Source: Bacillota bacterium
Lineage (GTDB): Bacteria > Bacillota > Limnochordia > Darwinibacteriales > Darwinibacteriaceae
Assembly: GCA_012799115.1 (NCBI GenBank)
Contig: JAAZLY010000031.1
Coordinates: 1 to 5,299, forward strand
Reading direction: 5' to 3'
DNA length: 5,299 bases
Of the stretch, positions 4,063-5,299 are shown piece by piece (the stretch's first letter is position 1; each line of letters starts with the position of its first letter). The translations under genes and the position numbers were made by a program. The notes below the pieces were generated by a model. The model worked only from the letters and a program-made list of their open reading frames with translations. It searched no databases and had not been told where the DNA came from.

Positions 4063-5299
4063 ATGAGTATGAGAACGACGTTTAGTGGGCTTTCCATTGC
4101 ATTACGTGCACTGCAAACCCAGCAAATTTCGTTAGATATAACAGGCCACAACGTTGCCAATGTGAATAACCCGAACTACTCGCGGCAGACCGCCCTTCAT
4201 TCGGCCACAAAGCCTTACCCAGCACCAATGATGGGTTATACACCTTCATCGGGCCAATTGGGTACGGGGGTGGAGATCAGTCAGATTAATAGAATGCGAG
4301 ATGGTTTTGTCGATCTCCGTCTGCGCCAGCAACTCCATAGTAAGAACTACTGGGCGACGATGGAAGAAGGTCTCCGGCAGGTGGAGCTCTTTTTTAACGA
4401 GCCTAGCGAGAATGGCATTCATTATGCTCTGGACCAGTTTTGGGATTCTTGGCAAGATTTGAGTCGCGAACCTGATTTTGCATCTGTACGCGAGGTTGTA
4501 GTACAAAGGGCCCAGGTCTTAGCGGAGTCCATCAGGGGTACTAGGGAGAACTTGCAGCGTTTAAGGGAGAATATCAACGGCAATATACCCCTTAAGATCA
4601 GTGAAGTAAACTCGCTGGCAAAGAGAATTGCTGATTTGAACGTACAAATCGGTAAGATTTCTGCCACTGGTAGCATACCTAACGATCTCCTAGATGCTAG
4701 AGATGCGATGATTGAAGAGTTGAGCCACCTAGTAGATATTGAGGTAGTGCAGGATCACGCAAATATGGTTGGTGTGACAATCGGGGGAGCTAGTCTTGTC
4801 CATCGCGGAACATCCTATGGCTTAATCACCTCGGGCGTAACCGTACCGGGTGAGAACTACAAATTGAATGAAGTGCGTTGGGCCACAACTGGAAATCCGG
4901 TGAATATTACTTCAGGCGAGATCGCCGGACTACAACGCCTCAGGGATCAAGAGATTCAGGATGCTATCAATGATCTAGATGAGTGGACGAAAGACTTTGC
5001 CACTCAAGTTAACATGATTCATGAAGACGGCTATGACCTTGATGGAGATGGTGGCGCGGCGTCTTCGATTCAATTCTTCGTTTTTGAACTACCCGATGGC
5101 ACTGCGAATCCTAACATGGATTATGCTGCTCTGAACATTCGGGTGAACCCGAATATTGCAGAGGATGTACGTTTGATTCGAGCAAGTTCGCTTGAGGGTG
5201 TGGAAGGTAATGGATCAAACGCCATCGCCCTAGCGGAACTTCGAACAGCCCGCGTCATTGATGGGGTTAGCGGAGGCGGAACTAAGATCAGTATTGGTG
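4063..5299 (+). CDS. flgK: FlgK, hook-filament junction protein 1 (HAP1), 3' end outside the window
   Basis: The frame is open from 4063 to the window edge, giving 412 residues of a protein that normally has about 500-600; the missing part should include the C-terminal D0 helix. FlgK is exported through the flagellar core and joins hook to filament. Motifs: the N-terminal D0 helix FSGLSIALRALQTQQISLDI (residues 7-26), then TGHNVANVNNPNYSRQ (27-42), the flagellar rod/hook signature, with NNPNYSRQ in place of the usual NTPGYSRQ; NDLLDARDAMIEELS (207-221), typical of FlgK; VNMIHEDGYDLDGDGG (316-331), the FlgK-type centre with an Asp-rich loop; and GSNAIALAELR (near 385-395). No signal peptide, as expected for type III export. 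AAAGGTG (4047-4053) lies 9 bases before ATG 4063; the in-frame ATG at 4069 is too far from it. Expected next gene is flgL. Confidence 0.95.
   Translation, partial: MSMRTTFSGLSIALRALQTQQISLDITGHNVANVNNPNYSRQTALHSATKPYPAPMMGYTPSSGQLGTGVEISQINRMRDGFVDLRLRQQLHSKNYWATMEEGLRQVELFFNEPSENGIHYALDQFWDSWQDLSREPDFASVREVVVQRAQVLAESIRGTRENLQRLRENINGNIPLKISEVNSLAKRIADLNVQIGKISATGSIPNDLLDARDAMIEELSHLVDIEVVQDHANMVGVTIGGASLVHRGTSYGLITSGVTVPGENYKLNEVRWATTGNPVNITSGEIAGLQRLRDQEIQDAINDLDEWTKDFATQVNMIHEDGYDLDGDGGAASSIQFFVFELPDGTANPNMDYAALNIRVNPNIAEDVRLIRASSLEGVEGNGSNAIALAELRTARVIDGVSGGGTKISIG

Noticed and set aside
1..5299. A previously undescribed defence, mobile or biosynthetic system
   Set aside because: Every reading frame of size belongs to known competence or flagellar families in a known gene order. 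No transposase, integrase, repeat array or unknown multi-gene cassette is present.

Overview
The window reads as a compact chromosomal segment of a motile, competence-gene-bearing Firmicute (Bacillota). It is probably outside the classical Bacillus group. The evidence is gene order: a GerE/DegU-type HTH gene, comFA, comFC, a yvyF-type zinc protein, flgM, flgN and flgK, all on the + strand. This matches the degU-comFA-comFC-yvyF-flgM-flgN-flgK order known from Bacillus subtilis, but comFB is absent and the receiver domain of DegU is missing. Purine-rich Shine-Dalgarno sites (GGGAGGG, AGGGAGG, GAGGGAG) precede most genes, and G+C is near one half by eye. The exact taxon cannot be fixed from the sequence.

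Layout. Bases 1-152 hold the end of an upstream unit: a long bidirectional terminator-like hairpin (15-71) with an odd CCCCAA-repeat loop, then a candidate sigma-A promoter (87-115). A 70-residue stand-alone LuxR-type HTH regulator follows (153-365). A short gap (366-483) contains a near-palindromic dyad (368-383) and a GC-rich hairpin (376-422). Then comes ComFA (484-2163), a DNA-uptake helicase with a zinc motif and an N-terminus about 100 residues longer than in B. subtilis. It overlaps ComFC (2160-2825) by ATGA, and the YvyF-like protein (2831-3247) follows 5 bases later.

A close match to a sigma-D/sigma-28 promoter (TAAA-N15-GCCGACAT, 3252-3278) lies in the 60-base gap before flgM (3308-3592). 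FlgN (3598-4056) and FlgK (from 4063, cut by the window end) follow with gaps of 5 and 6 bases.

How the parts work together. ComFA and ComFC belong to the machinery that takes single-stranded DNA into the cell. FlgM is the anti-sigma factor for sigma-28, FlgN the export chaperone for hook-associated proteins, and FlgK the first hook-filament junction protein. The internal sigma-28 promoter would put FlgM, FlgN and FlgK under the sigma factor that FlgM inhibits, a feedback loop, while readthrough from the comF genes could supply basal FlgM. No strong promoter is visible directly before comFA.

I see no mobile element, CRISPR array, RNA gene or unknown multi-gene system. The window is largely a recognised competence/flagellar cluster. 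The points of interest are the receiverless DegU/GerE-like regulator in the degU position, the long ComFA N-terminus, the internal sigma-28 promoter, the G-rich terminator loop and a 12-base tandem duplication at the end of yvyF.
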